Source of the DNA: Bacillus alkalisoli
Lineage (GTDB): Bacteria > Bacillota > Bacilli > Bacillales > Bacillaceae_I
Direction of reading: 5' to 3'
Assembly (NCBI RefSeq): GCF_002797415.1
Contig: NZ_KZ454944.1
Location: 705,745-769,744 of the forward strand
Length of the DNA stretch: 64,000 nt
In this document: one piece after another, positions 1 to 8,969 of the stretch
How the letters are laid out: each line of letters begins with the position of its first letter
Position numbering within the stretch: the stretch's first letter is position 1
The notes under the pieces: model-generated
Databases searched by the model: none
What the model was told of the DNA's origin: nothing
Seen by the model: the letters and a program-made list of their open reading frames with translations, nothing else
Position numbers and translations under genes: made by a program

Positions 1-475
1 GAAAATATTAAACCTGGTGATTGGGCAAAAAGAGAGTTGCTCATTATAAAAAGCGGTTCGAAAGATTTTAATTATTTTGCATCAGCTTCATTAACTACTG
101 GGTCAAGATAATTGTATGAAGTGGCTGGAGTTGACGTTAAAGCGGAAGAGAAAATTCTGTATGATGGAATGTTAAGTAAGTTTAATAAAATAGATGCTAG
201 AATGATTTCTATTTCAGGAGAAGAAAAGCTAACCTTTACTATTTTGTTTCCAAAAGAAGCTGGGAATGAATTTCAAGGAGTAGCAGCAGAGGTGGAATTT
301 ATGTTTTATGCGGAAGGAGCATTAGGTGGAATTATTCCTGTAGATGGCGGGGTCAAACTACCTGTAACCGCAACAGATATATAACCTTCTATTAATTGGT
401 GTAACACTTGTTATAGTAGGAGCGGCATACTTTATTTCGTAAGAAGAAGAGTAATGCAAGAAGCTTAAGTACCTG
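1..475 (+). pseudogene. decayed LPxTA-anchored camelysin/TasA-like surface protein (5' end outside window)
   Basis: The reading frame is open from base 1, is broken by TAA at 109-111, continues in the same frame, and ends in TAA at 382-384. Before that stop it encodes a C-terminal LPVTA motif (358-372). Directly after, in another frame, come a hydrophobic segment (about 384-440) and a basic tail reading FRKKK in yet another frame, ending at TGA 473-475. Motif, hydrophobic span and basic tail in that order are the sorting signal of a sortase substrate; LPxTA is a known Bacillus variant. The upstream fragment (ENIKPGDW, then LYDGMLSKF and EFQGVAAEVEF) resembles the camelysin/TasA beta-sandwich family. 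At least three lesions are needed to restore the protein, so I call it a pseudogene. It lies near sinIR, which controls this family in Bacillus. Confidence 0.7.
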
Positions 476-579
476 AACCTTGTGATGAATAGTTACAAGG
501 TTAAATTACAACTAAGGTGTTCTTTATTAAAAACAAACAGTTCTTATTAAAGTACAATTTAATAAAAGGGGATGTAATA

Positions 580-783
580 ATGTACATGAAAACTTGCCAA
601 AGATGTAAGAAGATTGCTTATGGAAGTTGTGAGTTTATTAGTTGGTCATGCCCGAGTTGTTCAGAAGATCTAACAGGTGGAAAAGCATTTGTAGCAACAT
701 CCTTTAAAGAACAGGATGTTGATATGAGAAAGAAAAGAATGAAGATCTATTTAACTCGATGCACGATAGATAAAGTTGTTTAA
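580..783 (+). CDS. small zinc-ribbon-like protein (67 aa), unknown function
   Basis: The chosen ATG at 580 follows AAAAGGGGAT; an in-frame extension to 517 lacks a ribosome binding site. The protein carries CQRC near residue 5 and CPSC about 20 residues later, a possible four-cysteine zinc ribbon, then a basic stretch. I do not recognise a named family. A bidirectional terminator separates it from convergent sinR. No other context points to a function. Confidence 0.6.
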   Translation: MYMKTCQRCKKIAYGSCEFISWSCPSCSEDLTGGKAFVATSFKEQDVDMRKKRMKIYLTRCTIDKVV

Positions 784-794
784 CATACATAATA

Positions 795-828
795 AAAGCG
801 CACTTGCCATCGCAAGAGCGCTTTATTT
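795..828. terminator. bidirectional terminator between the zinc-ribbon gene and sinR
   Basis: AAAGCGC and GCGCTTT arms, with an inner CTTG/CAAG pair, are flanked by A-rich sequence on the left and T-rich sequence on the right. It can serve the two convergent genes. Confidence 0.7.
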
Positions 829-1149
829 TTGACTAGCTTTCCATTTATTAAATTCTAACCATTCTTTAAATTGATCCTTCGTTACACCAGAATCCATGGC
901 ATCTTTTACGAGATTTGCCCAGTCTGGATCAAGGTTTTTTTCTGTATTTTGGTCTTCGTCGTGGAGAAATGTGTTGACGGGCACTCCTAGGACAGAAGAG
1001 ATTTTTTCAAGAAATTGCACGGACGGGTTGGATTGCAGGTTACGTTCGATAGAGCTTAAATATGATTTTGCTACACCCGCTCGTTCTGCTAATTCGGACA
1101 TGGATAATTTTTTTTCTTGTCGATATTTTTTTATTCGTTCACCGATCAT
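823..1149 (-). CDS. sinR: SinR, biofilm master repressor (108 aa)
   Basis: This is a two-part regulator. Residues 1-65 form an HTH_3 (Cro/CI-type) DNA-binding domain beginning MIGERIKKYRQEKKLSMSEL and including the recognition region AKSYLSSIER. The C-terminal part (DPDWANLVKDAMDSG, then FKEWLEF) is the SinI/SinR dimerisation hook. SinR represses matrix operons (eps, tapA-sipW-tasA) in B. subtilis. The ATG at 1149 follows AGGTGA by 5 nt; an upstream in-frame GTG overlaps that site. sinI lies 96 bp upstream on the same strand, the usual order. A TasA/camelysin-like remnant, a plausible former target, is next door. Confidence 0.93.
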   Translation of the reverse strand: MIGERIKKYRQEKKLSMSELAERAGVAKSYLSSIERNLQSNPSVQFLEKISSVLGVPVNTFLHDEDQNTEKNLDPDWANLVKDAMDSGVTKDQFKEWLEFNKWKASQK

Positions 1150-1245
1150 ACAGCTCACCTTCCTTATACGAACATTATATCATATAACGAAGGTTTTGTT
1201 AGATATTTCGAACGAATATGCTTACATAACTATCCGTTTTTCTAT

Positions 1246-1380
1246 TTAATTGTTAGTAGGGAAACTTTGCAGGAAATCTCTTATTTCTTCTGCGCTTATC
1301 CCCATTTCTAATGCTGATCCTATTAGTTCTACCCATTCTCTGTCTAAATTTTCAGTTACTTCTAGTAATGCATTCCCCAT
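1246..1380 (-). CDS. sinI: SinI, antagonist of SinR (44 aa)
   Basis: A short minus-strand frame encodes a 44-residue peptide containing LDREWVELIGSALEMGIS and then EEIRDFL. This is the SinI helical hook that pairs with the SinR C-terminus and strips it from DNA. GGAGGG precedes the ATG. It is too short for most ORF callers. The gap to sinR is large enough to hold the separate sinR promoter known from B. subtilis. The gene is expected to be under Spo0A control, but I did not identify a Spo0A box. Confidence 0.85.
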   Translation of the reverse strand: MGNALLEVTENLDREWVELIGSALEMGISAEEIRDFLQSFPTNN

Positions 1381-1419
1381 ACTTTTTCCCTCCTAAAATA
1401 CTTGCGGTATTTCAGGCAG

Positions 1420-1605
1420 TCCAGCCATCTTGGTAGATTCGGTACTGTCTAGCTCCGTGCGTTAGCGGCTATCAAACTTCCCGTTCTGTCCGGACGATAA
1501 GTCAACATCGAATCACTCCTTACGTCGCTCTTCGTGTTTCCTTTATCTCCTACCAGACCGGTCCTTTTTGTGCGCCGCTGAGCAAACGCCCTGCACTTTT
1601 CTACG
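1420..1605 (-). repeat. interspersed repeat element A, copy 1
   Basis: Read on the minus strand it contains GGAGATAAAGGAAACACG, then GATGTTGACTTATCG, and ends near GGAGCTAGACA. The same ordered blocks occur at 23020-23179 on the plus strand, inserted inside another repeat. The element is non-coding and lies in a gene-poor gap. Similar 'GTCTAGCTCC' sequences are familiar from Bacillaceae intergenic DNA. End points are approximate. Confidence 0.7.
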
Positions 1606-2130
1606 TTAGATCTGTCGACTTTGCGTCCTTGCTTTTCAACAAGTTTGCCCTTGGACTGATTCGTTCGTCATACGACTAAAATTACAGTAGTTGTCTTACA
1701 TCCATTGTCATTATAAAATAACCAAAATTAGGATGTTGCAGATATGTGTCGATACACAAAAATTATTTTAAAATAACAGAATTTGATGGAGAAGTACTAT
1801 GAGTATAGTGGTAAATACAGGATTTCTCTTAGAAGATATTATACAAAAAGGAAAAAGATATACATTGTAGAATTTTACTAACATGATAGACCAAAGATTT
1901 ATGTCGAAATTGTCTGAAAATAAAGAGTTAATAAATAGGACTATTTAACTATTTTTATAAAATTCAAGAAACTACCGACAGAAAAAAACAAGGAACTTTT
2001 TCATGGGACATACGTATAAGTAATGGTGCAGGCCTTATAAATGCCCATTTTCTCTGATTATGGTAATATATTCTTTCGGATACAAATTATCTAATGAATA
2101 GAAAATTACACATACTACTAATAGATAATA
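1606..2130. other. gene-poor stretch with a possible broken small ORF
   Basis: No convincing gene. At 1800 an ATG with an upstream GGAG starts a 22-codon frame (MSIVVNTGFLLEDIIQKGKR and three more residues) ending at TAG. The same frame continues after the stop with MIDQRFMSKLSENKEL. This could be the decayed start of a gene I cannot identify. The rest is AT-rich. Confidence 0.25.
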
Positions 2131-2151
2131 TGAGGAGAAAGGATGTTCAAC

Positions 2152-2886
2152 ATGAAAGTGAAGTTACCTGAACCATTTACATTTGAAGGTGGCGAACGTG
2201 CGGTTTTATTATTGCACGGATTTACGGGGAATTCTGCAGACGTGCGAATGTTAGGTCGTTTTCTGGAGAAAAAAGGATACACATGTCATGCTCCACAATA
2301 TAAAGGTCACGGTGTACCGCCAGAGGAGTTAGTTCATACAGGTCCTGAAGATTGGTGGCAAGATGTCCTGAATGCCTACCAATTTTTAAAAGATAAAGGT
2401 CATGAAAATATTGCAGCGGTTGGATTGTCACTTGGAGGCGTATTTTCCTTGAAATTAGGTTACACTGTACCTATCAAGGGTATTGTGCCTATGTGTGCAC
2501 CTATGTATATAAAAAGCGAAGATGTCATGTATAAAGGCGTGCTAGAATACGCTAGAGAATGGAAGAAGCGTGAAGGGAAATCAGAAGAACAAATAGAAAC
2601 AGAGATAAGTACATTTCAACCGATGAACACACTTAAAGAACTGCAACAACTCATTTCAGAAGTTCGAGAAAATGTCGATATGATATATGCACCAACTTTT
2701 GTTGTCCAAGCTCGTCACGACAACATGATCAACACAGACAGTGCCAACATCATCTACAACGAAGTAGAAAACAACAACAAAAAACTAAAATGGTACGAAG
2801 AATCCGGCCATGTCATCACACTCGACAAAGAAAAAGAACAACTACACGAAGACATCTACGACTTCCTAGAAACACTAGATTGGTAA
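2152..2886 (+). CDS. est: carboxylesterase of the Est30 family
   Basis: Alpha/beta hydrolase of 244 residues. An oxyanion-hole LLHGFTGN lies near residue 20. The nucleophile elbow GLSLGG places Ser at 93, ARHD places Asp at 190, and SGHV places His at 220. This is the triad order and spacing of Geobacillus Est30. It hydrolyses short- to medium-chain carboxyl esters in the cytoplasm. ATG 2152 matches the family N-terminus (MKVKLPEPF); ATG 2143, three codons earlier, is also reachable from the GAGGAGAAAGG site. It precedes rnr as in other Bacillaceae, but secG, the usual upstream gene, is not in the window. Pairs such as CDS end to rnr are separated by a 166-bp gap holding a short repeat. Confidence 0.92.
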   Translation: MKVKLPEPFTFEGGERAVLLLHGFTGNSADVRMLGRFLEKKGYTCHAPQYKGHGVPPEELVHTGPEDWWQDVLNAYQFLKDKGHENIAAVGLSLGGVFSLKLGYTVPIKGIVPMCAPMYIKSEDVMYKGVLEYAREWKKREGKSEEQIETEISTFQPMNTLKELQQLISEVRENVDMIYAPTFVVQARHDNMINTDSANIIYNEVENNNKKLKWYEESGHVITLDKEKEQLHEDIYDFLETLDW

Positions 2887-2947
2887 GTAGACTTGAATCA
2901 AATTAAAACAAAGGCTGTGTTATATCGTATTAGTATTACAAAATCTA

Positions 2948-3015
2948 GCGGTTGATTGGATTGCAAGTCGTAGACTCCCGCGGAAAGCGGAGACTTGCAA
3001 TCCAATCAACAGCGG
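2948..3015. repeat. palindromic element B, miniature copy 1
   Basis: Inverted arms (GCGGTTGATTGGATTGCAAG against CTTGCAATCCAATCAACAGC) enclose only GACTCCCGCGGAAAGCGGAG. The arms match each other but differ from those of other B copies. It looks like an internally deleted version of the long element. It lies 37 bp upstream of rnr. Confidence 0.8.
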
Positions 3016-3052
3016 TAACTAACGTAGCCTCTAATAAAAGGAGGGATATTCA

Positions 3053-5449
3053 ATGGAAGAAAACATTCAACAACATGTGGATAAGTTACTTTCTCATATG
3101 AAAGAAGAAGCATACAAGCCATTATCCACAAAAGAACTAGAAGAAGCATTTGGTATTAAAGATTCAGAGGAATTTAAAGAATTTGTAAAAGCACTCGTTT
3201 ATATGGAAGAAAACGGTTTAATCGTTCGAACACGAAGCAACCGTTACGGTGTACCAGAACGCATGGATTTAATCCGCGGGAAGGTAATCGGGCACTCGAA
3301 AGGCTTCGCATTCGTTATGCCAGAAGACCAAGAGATGGACGATGTGTTCATCCCACCAAATGAACTAAACACAGCGATGCACGGTGACACAGTGTTAGTC
3401 AGAGTTAACCGTCAAGCATCAGGGGAATCTCGCCAAGAAGGTACTGTTATTCGAATTGTTGACCGTGGAATTAAAGAAGTTGTAGGTACATATACGGAAA
3501 GTAAAAATTTCGGTTTTGTTATTCCTGATGATAAAAAAGTATCAAACGACATCTTTATCCCGAAAAATGCAACAAACGGAGCGGTAGAAGGACATAAAGT
3601 AGTGGTCAAGTTAACCACATATCCAGAAGGGCGCTTAAGTGCAGAAGGAGAAGTTATCCAGATACTTGGGCATAAAAATGACCCAGGTGTGGACATCCTT
3701 TCGGTTATCCACAAGCACGGATTACCTGGCGATTTTCCAAAAGAAGCATTGGATCAAGCAAACGCTGCACCAGATGAAATTAATGAAGAAGATATAAAAG
3801 ATCGCCGCGACTTACGTGACCAAGTGATCGTCACAATCGACGGTGCGGATGCTAAAGACTTAGATGACGCAGTTACAGTAACAAAGCTAGATAACGGTAA
3901 CTACAAGCTAGGCGTACACATTGCCGACGTTACACATTACGTAACGGAAGGCTCAGCCATTGATATGGAAGCACAAGACCGCGGAACGAGTTGTTACTTA
4001 GTAGACCGAGTGATTCCAATGATTCCACATAGACTTTCTAACGGTATTTGTTCACTAAATCCGAAAGTAAACCGTCTAACGATGTCTTGTGAAATGGAAA
4101 TTTCAAGCAGTGGGGAAGTCGTGAAACACGAAATTTTCCACAGTGTGATTAAGACAACAGAACGAATGACATATACAGATGTGAATAAAATTCTTGTGGA
4201 TAAAGATGAAGAAGTTATTAACAGATACGAGCCGTTAATTCCGATGTTCCACGAGATGGAAAAGCTTGCAGAAATCCTGCGAAACAAACGTATGACACGC
4301 GGCGCGATTGACTTTGATTTTAAAGAAGCAAAAGTGTTAGTAACAGAAGATGGAACGCCAACAGATGTTGAGTTGCGCGAGCGTTCTGTTGCGGAGCGTC
4401 TTATCGAAGAATTCATGCTTGTTGCGAACGAAACAGTTGCCGAGCATTTCCACTGGATGAATGTACCGTTCATTTACCGTGTCCATGAAGATCCGAAAGA
4501 AGAAAAGCTACAACGATTCTTCGAGTTTATTACAAACTTTGGATATGTTGTGAAAGGAAAAGGAAACACGATTCACCCACGTGCGCTTCAAGAAATTATT
4601 GAAGCGGTACAAGGAAAGCCAGAAGAAATGGTTGTATCAACTGTCATGCTTCGCTCGATGAAACAAGCGAAATATGACGAGGAAAGCCTAGGTCACTTTG
4701 GGTTATCCACAGAATATTATACACATTTCACTTCACCGATTCGTCGTTATCCAGACTTAATTGTCCACAGGTTAATTCGTACGTATTTAATAGAAGGCAA
4801 AATGGACACGAAAACGAAAGAAAAGTGGAATGAGATGTTACCAGAAATCGCGGAACATTCTTCTAACATGGAACGCCGTGCAGTAGAAGCAGAACGTGAA
4901 ACAGACGAGCTGAAAAAAGCGGAATATATGTTAGATAAAGTCGGCGAGGAGTATGACGGAATGATTAGCTCCGTTACTAACTTCGGTATGTTCGTTGAGC
5001 TGCCAAATACAATTGAAGGTCTTGTACATGTAAGTTATTTAACAGATGACTATTATCGTTATGATGAGCGCCATTACGCGATGATAGGTGAACGTACTGG
5101 TAAAGTGTACCGAATTGGTGACGAAATTACGATTCGTGTTGTGAATGTAAACAAAGACGAACGTTCGATTGATTTTGAAGTAGTAGGAATGAAAGGGACT
5201 AGACGCCCTGATCAAAAAGCTGCACCACGTGTCATTACAAGTGATCGAGGAAAGCCACCAAAAGGCCGTAGTCAAAAGCGTAAAAGTGCAAGCGACATCG
5301 ATGATTATACATTTGAAATTGGTTGGACAACACAAGGTCCAAAAGATTCAAAGAGTAGTGGTGGCGGGCAAGGTGGCGACCGTAAAAAGAAAAAAGCATT
5401 TTTCGAAAATGCACCAAAACAAAAACGTACGAAAAAGAAAAAACGATAA
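3053..5449 (+). CDS. rnr: ribonuclease R
   Basis: RNR-family 3'-5' exoribonuclease of 798 residues, which degrades structured RNA and works with SmpB and tmRNA in clearing non-stop messages. Order: N-terminal winged-helix region (1-75), two cold-shock-type OB folds (about 80-225), the RNB catalytic domain starting near 255 with the metal-binding acidic cluster [11 protein letters not shown], and an S1 domain near 640-725 ([20 protein letters not shown]). The long C-terminal tail is rich in Lys/Arg/Gly and ends in KKKKR, typical for the family. AAGGAGGGATATTCA precedes the ATG. A terminator follows, so the helicase downstream probably has its own promoter. Confidence 0.97.
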   Translation: MEENIQQHVDKLLSHMKEEAYKPLSTKELEEAFGIKDSEEFKEFVKALVYMEENGLIVRTRSNRYGVPERMDLIRGKVIGHSKGFAFVMPEDQEMDDVFIPPNELNTAMHGDTVLVRVNRQASGESRQEGTVIRIVDRGIKEVVGTYTESKNFGFVIPDDKKVSNDIFIPKNATNGAVEGHKVVVKLTTYPEGRLSAEGEVIQILGHKNDPGVDILSVIHKHGLPGDFPKEALDQANAAPDEINEEDIKDRRDLRDQVIVTIDGADAKDLDDAVTVTKLDNGNYKLGVHIADVTHYVTEGSAIDMEAQDRGTSCYLVDRVIPMIPHRLSNGICSLNPKVNRLTMSCEMEISSSGEVVKHEIFHSVIKTTERMTYTDVNKILVDKDEEVINRYEPLIPMFHEMEKLAEILRNKRMTRGAIDFDFKEAKVLVTEDGTPTDVELRERSVAERLIEEFMLVANETVAEHFHWMNVPFIYRVHEDPKEEKLQRFFEFITNFGYVVKGKGNTIHPRALQEIIEAVQGKPEEMVVSTVMLRSMKQAKYDEESLGHFGLSTEYYTHFTSPIRRYPDLIVHRLIRTYLIEGKMDTKTKEKWNEMLPEIAEHSSNMERRAVEAERETDELKKAEYMLDKVGEEYDGMISSVTNFGMFVELPNTIEGLVHVSYLTDDYYRYDERHYAMIGERTGKVYRIGDEITIRVVNVNKDERSIDFEVVGMKGTRRPDQKAAPRVITSDRGKPPKGRSQKRKSASDIDDYTFEIGWTTQGPKDSKSSGGGQGGDRKKKKAFFENAPKQKRTKKKKR

Positions 5450-5456
5450 GATGGGG

Positions 5457-5486
5457 GAAGAGCCTAACGAACAGGCTCTTCTTTTG
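5457..5486 (+). terminator. rho-independent terminator after rnr
   Basis: Stem GAAGAGCCT / AGGCTCTTC with a 7-nt loop, followed by a T-rich run. Confidence 0.8.
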
Positions 5487-5526
5487 TCTGTATAAAGGGT
5501 ATAATAAATTTTGAGGTGAACAAAAA

Positions 5527-6999
5527 TTGAGTAATTTTACAACGCTCGGTATTTCTGAGCATTTAATACAACTATTAGCAAAACAAGACGTAAGAACGCC
5601 AACTCCTATTCAAGAAGAAACGATTCCGGTTTTAATGAATGGACAAGATGTTGTAGCACAAGCAAAAACAGGTACAGGGAAAACAATCGCATTCCTTTTA
5701 CCGATTTTAGAAAAAATTAATCCACAAGCTACCCACATTCAAGCTCTAATTGTAACGCCAACTCGTGAGTTAGCATTACAAATAACATCAGAACTAGAAA
5801 AGTTATCCCCAAGCGGTGGAGAAATCAACATTTTAGCAGCGTACGGTGGACAAGATGTGGATAGACAGATTAAAAAGTTAGCAGGTTCCATTCACATTGT
5901 TGTTGGAACACCAGGACGTTTGTTAGATCACATTCGCCGTGGAACGATTGACTTGAGTGAGATAACGACACTTATTTTAGATGAAGCAGACCAAATGCTT
6001 CACATCGGTTTTATTAATGAAGTAGAAGATATTATAAAAGAAACGCCATACACAAGGCAGACTGGCCTTTTTTCTGCAACGATTTCGAAAGACATTCGTA
6101 AACTTGCAAAACGCTATATGAGTAATCCACATCACATCCAGATTCGGGACAAAGAGAAAATGGTGGAGCAAATTCAACAATATGTGGTGGAAACAACAGA
6201 CCGTAAAAAGCAGCAAGCATTATGTAAAATGGTCGATGAGATGCAGCCGTTTTTAGGTATCATTTTTTGTCGCACGAAAAGACGTGTGAGCAAACTGCAA
6301 ACAGAGATGAAGGCGAAAGGCTACAATACAGATGAATTACACGGAGATCTTTCCCAAGCAAAACGAGAAAATGTCATGAAAAGGTTCCGCGAAGCAAAAA
6401 TCCAATTGCTTATTGCAACAGATGTAGCGGCGCGTGGACTAGACGTTGAAGGAGTAACACACGTTTTTAACTATGACGTGCCAGAAGATGTGGAAAGCTA
6501 TATCCACCGCATCGGTCGAACAGGTCGTGCCGGAGAAGATGGAGTGTCGGTTACTTTCGCAGCATTAAAGGATAAGCAACTTTTAGAAATGCTAGAAAAA
6601 GGGATCGATAGAAAGATTGAACGAAAAGTGGTAGAAATTGCAGAAGTCGAAGTAAAAGAACCTCGAGACAGAAATGCAAAACCTACAGATGCAAAAGAAA
6701 GAAAAGAACGCAATATCGAAAGAAATAAAGAACGTTCAGGTTCTGGTCGCAGTAGTTTCGGTGAAAGAAAAAACGCTACTGGTCGAGAAGAAGGACGAGG
6801 CAGAGACAACGCACGTAGAGATGATAGAGGACCAAGAACTGGTGAAGCTTCATCTAACCGTAGTGACCGTTTCTCTAAGAGCGACGGACCACAAAGAGGC
6901 AGCAGAGGTTCTAGTGGAAGAAATGCTAGCGGAAGCAAACCTTCAAGAGGTGGAGCTTCATCATCTACCTCCAACCGCGGCGGAAGAGGGAGAAGGTAA
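5527..6999 (+). CDS. DEAD-box RNA helicase with RGG/Ser-rich tail
   Basis: 490 residues. Helicase core with Q-motif region ([11 protein letters not shown]), Walker [26 protein letters not shown], Walker B DEAD (LDEADQML), SAT, and motif [12 protein letters not shown]. From about residue 390 the sequence is low complexity: Arg, Ser, Gly and Asn with RGG-like repeats. That tail is typical of CshA/CshB-type cold-shock helicases acting in ribosome assembly or RNA decay. The start is TTG 5527 behind GAGGTGA. Its place between rnr and smpB is not the B. subtilis order and puts an RNA helicase inside the RNA quality-control locus. I cannot tell CshA from a separate paralogue, so no symbol is given. 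Confidence 0.93.
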   Translation: MSNFTTLGISEHLIQLLAKQDVRTPTPIQEETIPVLMNGQDVVAQAKTGTGKTIAFLLPILEKINPQATHIQALIVTPTRELALQITSELEKLSPSGGEINILAAYGGQDVDRQIKKLAGSIHIVVGTPGRLLDHIRRGTIDLSEITTLILDEADQMLHIGFINEVEDIIKETPYTRQTGLFSATISKDIRKLAKRYMSNPHHIQIRDKEKMVEQIQQYVVETTDRKKQQALCKMVDEMQPFLGIIFCRTKRRVSKLQTEMKAKGYNTDELHGDLSQAKRENVMKRFREAKIQLLIATDVAARGLDVEGVTHVFNYDVPEDVESYIHRIGRTGRAGEDGVSVTFAALKDKQLLEMLEKGIDRKIERKVVEIAEVEVKEPRDRNAKPTDAKERKERNIERNKERSGSGRSSFGERKNATGREEGRGRDNARRDDRGPRTGEASSNRSDRFSKSDGPQRGSRGSSGRNASGSKPSRGGASSSTSNRGGRGRR

Positions 7000-7000
7000 T

Positions 7001-7033
7001 AAAAAAGTCGAAGGCATATACCTTCGACTTTTC
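7001..7033. terminator. terminator after the helicase gene
   Basis: Perfect stem AAGTCGAAGG / CCTTCGACTT with loop CATATA, A-rich on the left and T-rich on the right. It can serve both the helicase and the convergent small gene that ends at 7042. Confidence 0.8.
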
Positions 7034-7041
7034 CCTTCTTA

Positions 7042-7209
7042 TTAAACACCCATTTTACGACGCTGGTTACTCGTTTTCTTCGATTGCTGACTAGCTAACT
7101 TCTTTGTAGAAGTGTTGCCACTCACCGCATTCTTCCCACTTGCTTGTTGCTTTTTGTTTGCTAAAAGCTGTTTCGCCGCTTCTACTGTACTTAATTTCTT
7201 TTCAGTCAT
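7042..7209 (-). CDS. small basic protein (55 aa), unknown function
   Basis: ATG at 7209 with GGAG 9 nt upstream opens a 55-codon frame. The product is rich in Lys, Gln, Ser and Asn: it begins MTEKKLSTVEAAKQLL and ends RRKMGV. Composition suggests a nucleic-acid-binding or spore-associated peptide, but I know no family for it. It is convergent with the helicase gene and shares its terminator. Confidence 0.55.
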   Translation of the reverse strand: MTEKKLSTVEAAKQLLANKKQQASGKNAVSGNTSTKKLASQQSKKTSNQRRKMGV

Positions 7210-7357
7210 TTTATTCGAACTCCTTTTTGCTAACTTCTTTCTATTATAAAGGATGAAAAATGATTAATAAAGTAAACGAGCATTCTATGTCGAAATATAT
7301 TTACAAGCTAATCTTCTTGTAGCACAAAATGAAGTTTGGTAAAATGTTCATTACGTC

Positions 7358-7421
7358 ATTAGTTTTCACCTACTAGCAAAAACGTAAAGCCTAACAACTA
7401 ATAACGAACGACTAACACCTA
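7358..7421. repeat. TTAG-rich palindrome, family C copy 1
   Basis: TTAGTTTTCACC... is followed by CCTAACAACTAATAACGAACGACTAAC. Degenerate TTAGT and ACTAA units face each other and can fold into an AT-rich hairpin. It lies directly upstream of the smpB ribosome binding site. Confidence 0.6.
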
Positions 7422-7436
7422 AAAGGGGGGAAAGAG

Positions 7437-7904
7437 ATGCCAAAAGGTAGTGGTAAAACAGTCAGTCAAAACAAAAAAGCGTACCATGATTATTTTATCG
7501 AAGAAACATTTGAGACAGGCATGGTGCTTCAAGGTACAGAGATTAAATCGATACGTGCAGGTCGCATAAACATGAAAGATGCGTTTGCCCGCGTGCAACA
7601 AGGGGAAGTATTTATACATAACATGCACATAAGCCCGTATGAACAAGGAAACCGATACAATCACGAACCTTTACGTACTCGTAAGTTATTACTTCATCGC
7701 CGCGAAATCAATAAACTTATTGGAATGACAAAAGAAGAAGGATACACGCTAGTTCCACTAAAAGTTTATATGAAAAATGGTTTTGCTAAGTTGTTAATAG
7801 GACTTGGTAAAGGAAAGAAAAAGTACGATAAACGTGAAGATCTAAAACAAAAAGAAGCAAAACGCGATATTGAACGAGCATTCCGTGATCGTCAGAAGAT
7901 GTGA
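7437..7904 (+). CDS. smpB: SmpB, tmRNA-binding protein
   Basis: 155 residues with the family signature near the N-terminus ([20 protein letters not shown], then [18 protein letters not shown]). A beta-barrel OB fold runs to about residue 120. The basic C-terminal tail ([20 protein letters not shown]) enters the mRNA channel during trans-translation. It binds the tRNA-like domain of tmRNA, whose gene follows about 370 bp downstream. ATG 7437 follows GGGGGGAAAGAG. The partner tmRNA gene is interrupted by an intron exactly in the domain SmpB recognises. Confidence 0.97.
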   Translation: MPKGSGKTVSQNKKAYHDYFIEETFETGMVLQGTEIKSIRAGRINMKDAFARVQQGEVFIHNMHISPYEQGNRYNHEPLRTRKLLLHRREINKLIGMTKEEGYTLVPLKVYMKNGFAKLLIGLGKGKKKYDKREDLKQKEAKRDIERAFRDRQKM

Positions 7905-7977
7905 TCTAGCTATTAGCTGTTAGGCGTTAGCTTTAGGAAAACTAAAAACCTAACCACTAATAACTAACCACTAACTA
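7905..7977. repeat. TTAG-rich palindrome, family C copy 2
   Basis: CTATTAGCTGTTAGGCGTTAG faces CCTAACCACTAATAACTAACC and folds into a hairpin. It lies between smpB and the ssrA promoter. Confidence 0.65.
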
Positions 7978-7998
7978 TTGATTTACAAAAACTTACAA

Positions 7999-8026
7999 TT
8001 GAAATGTTTTGTGAGTATGGTATAAT
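7999..8026 (+). promoter_or_regulatory. probable ssrA promoter
   Basis: TTGAAA (7999-8004), 16-bp spacer, then an extended -10 TGGTATAAT (TATAAT at 8021-8026). Transcription would start near 8033, about 245 nt before the mature tmRNA 5' end, implying a processed leader. Confidence 0.65.
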
Positions 8027-8149
8027 GAATTTGTCGCTGATAATTAGTGACACATTGACAATTTAATAGCTAATGCAAATTTAGTTTTGAATTATCATCC
8101 CGTTATTCTCTCACTTCTAGATCAATTTAAAATTTGACTCTAGAATTTT

Positions 8150-8277
8150 TGGCAAAGGAGAAGCGAGGAGGTCGAGGAAGCTGAAGATGAGAACACCGGA
8201 GTTTATTTTGACATAAATGAGGATGTTATCAGCTGAAGCTGACGAAGAGATCCGACGCTTATCGTTTGACAAACCGA
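8150..8277 (+). other. structured, GC-richer leader segment before tmRNA
   Basis: Within an otherwise AT-rich gap this block is purine-rich and moderately GC-rich (GCGAGGAGGTCGAGGAAG..., AGAACACCGGAG..., CGACGCTTATCGTTTGAC). It contains short complementary stretches (TCAGCTGAAGCTGA) and abuts the tmRNA 5' end. No reading frame is convincing. It reminds me of an interspersed Bacillaceae repeat, but only one copy is visible here. Confidence 0.35.
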
Positions 8278-8920
8278 GGGGACGTTACGGATTCGACAGG
8301 GATAGTTCGAGCTTGGGTTGCGAGTCGGGGGGATCGTCCTCGTCATCAACGTCAACGCCAATATAACTGGCAAACAAAACAACAACTTCGCTTTAGCTGC
8401 TTAATAACAGTCTAATGCGGTTCCTCCCTCCATCGCTCATGTGGTAGGATCAGGGACTCACTCTTAGTGGGCTACGCTTGCGATCTCCGTCTGGGGTCAA
8501 AAGAAGAGAACAATCAGACTAGCTGCTTGGAAGCCCGTCAATAGGCTGAAGAGTTAGCGAAATACTAATATATTGACTACACTCGTAGACGCTTAAGTGG
8601 CGATGTTTCTGGACGTGGGTTCGATTAGTAATTAGTCGCCTTATGTGGTAACACATAAGTGAAAATCTGGCTTTATCGGTGAAACCTAAGTCGCACATCG
8701 TGGCGATAAGGCAATGCCGAGCGGTATGTGGAGTAATCCAACAGCCGTGTATCGACTCATAGGTTGCCATTCAGTGGTAATACTAGGATGCGAAATGCTA
8801 CCAAGACTTTGGTAAAAATAATGTTTCGTATAATACGCCAGAGGACCTATTCAAACAATAGGTTCAAGATATAGTCAGTGCCATGACGAAAGCATGGAAA
8901 AGCACGTCCCACCGTCTCCA
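8278..8920 (+). ncRNA. ssrA: tmRNA, interrupted by a group I intron
   Basis: The 5' end GGGGACG (8278-8284) pairs with CGTCTCC near the 3' end, forming the tRNA-like acceptor stem; GGATTCGACAGGG follows as in Bacillus tmRNA. The tag frame starts with GGC at 8369 and reads GKQNNNFALAA, then TAA TAA (8402-8407), giving the tag A-GKQNNNFALAA. The T arm is split. The 5' exon ends GTGGGTTCGAT at 8625 and the 3' exon resumes TCCCAC at 8907; joined, they give a 5-bp T stem and the 7-nt loop TTCGATT. The spliced RNA would be about 362 nt, normal for tmRNA. The genomic 3' end reads CTCCATATACCA, so CCA is not encoded directly after the discriminator A8920 and would be added by the CCA enzyme. Confidence 0.95.
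8626..8906 (+). mobile_element. group I intron in the tmRNA T-loop (281 nt)
   Basis: The boundaries satisfy group I rules: the 5' exon ends in U (8625) and the intron ends in G (8906). P1: exon CGAU pairs with intron GUCG (8636-8639) through the required U-G wobble. P2: CTTATGTG-GTAA-CACATAAG (8640-8659). P3: AACCTA (8683-8688) with TAGGTT (8760-8765). P6: TGGA-GTAA-TCCA (8729-8740). P7: GACTCA (8754-8759) with TAGTC of the S element. S: AAGATATAGTC (8866-8876), the canonical sequence. Before S there is a hairpin ACCTATT/AATAGGT, and after S a P9-like CCATG/CATGG hairpin. It contains no open reading frame. Splicing is needed to form the T arm read by SmpB, EF-Tu and alanyl-tRNA synthetase. 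Confidence 0.93.
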
Positions 8921-8934
8921 TATACCAAAAGAGT

Positions 8935-8964
8935 AAAGACCAGTCTAATTGACTGGTCTTTTTT
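8935..8964. terminator. bidirectional terminator between ssrA and the homing endonuclease gene
   Basis: AAAGACCAGTC / GACTGGTCTTT with loop TAATT, then TTTT. It ends both tmRNA and the convergent endonuclease transcript. Confidence 0.85.
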
Positions 8965-8969
8965 ACTTC

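Noticed and set aside
896-1311. Plus-strand ORFs opposite sinR and sinI
   Set aside because: The minus strand encodes recognisable SinR and SinI; the opposite frames are shadows.
6498-7049. Long minus-strand ORF opposite the helicase tail
   Set aside because: It arises from the Arg/Ser/Gly codon pattern of the helicase C-terminus; Leu/Pro-rich product without homology signs.
8203-8770. Minus-strand ORFs across the tmRNA region
   Set aside because: They are antisense to the tmRNA and intron, whose conserved RNA features explain the sequence; no ribosome binding sites.
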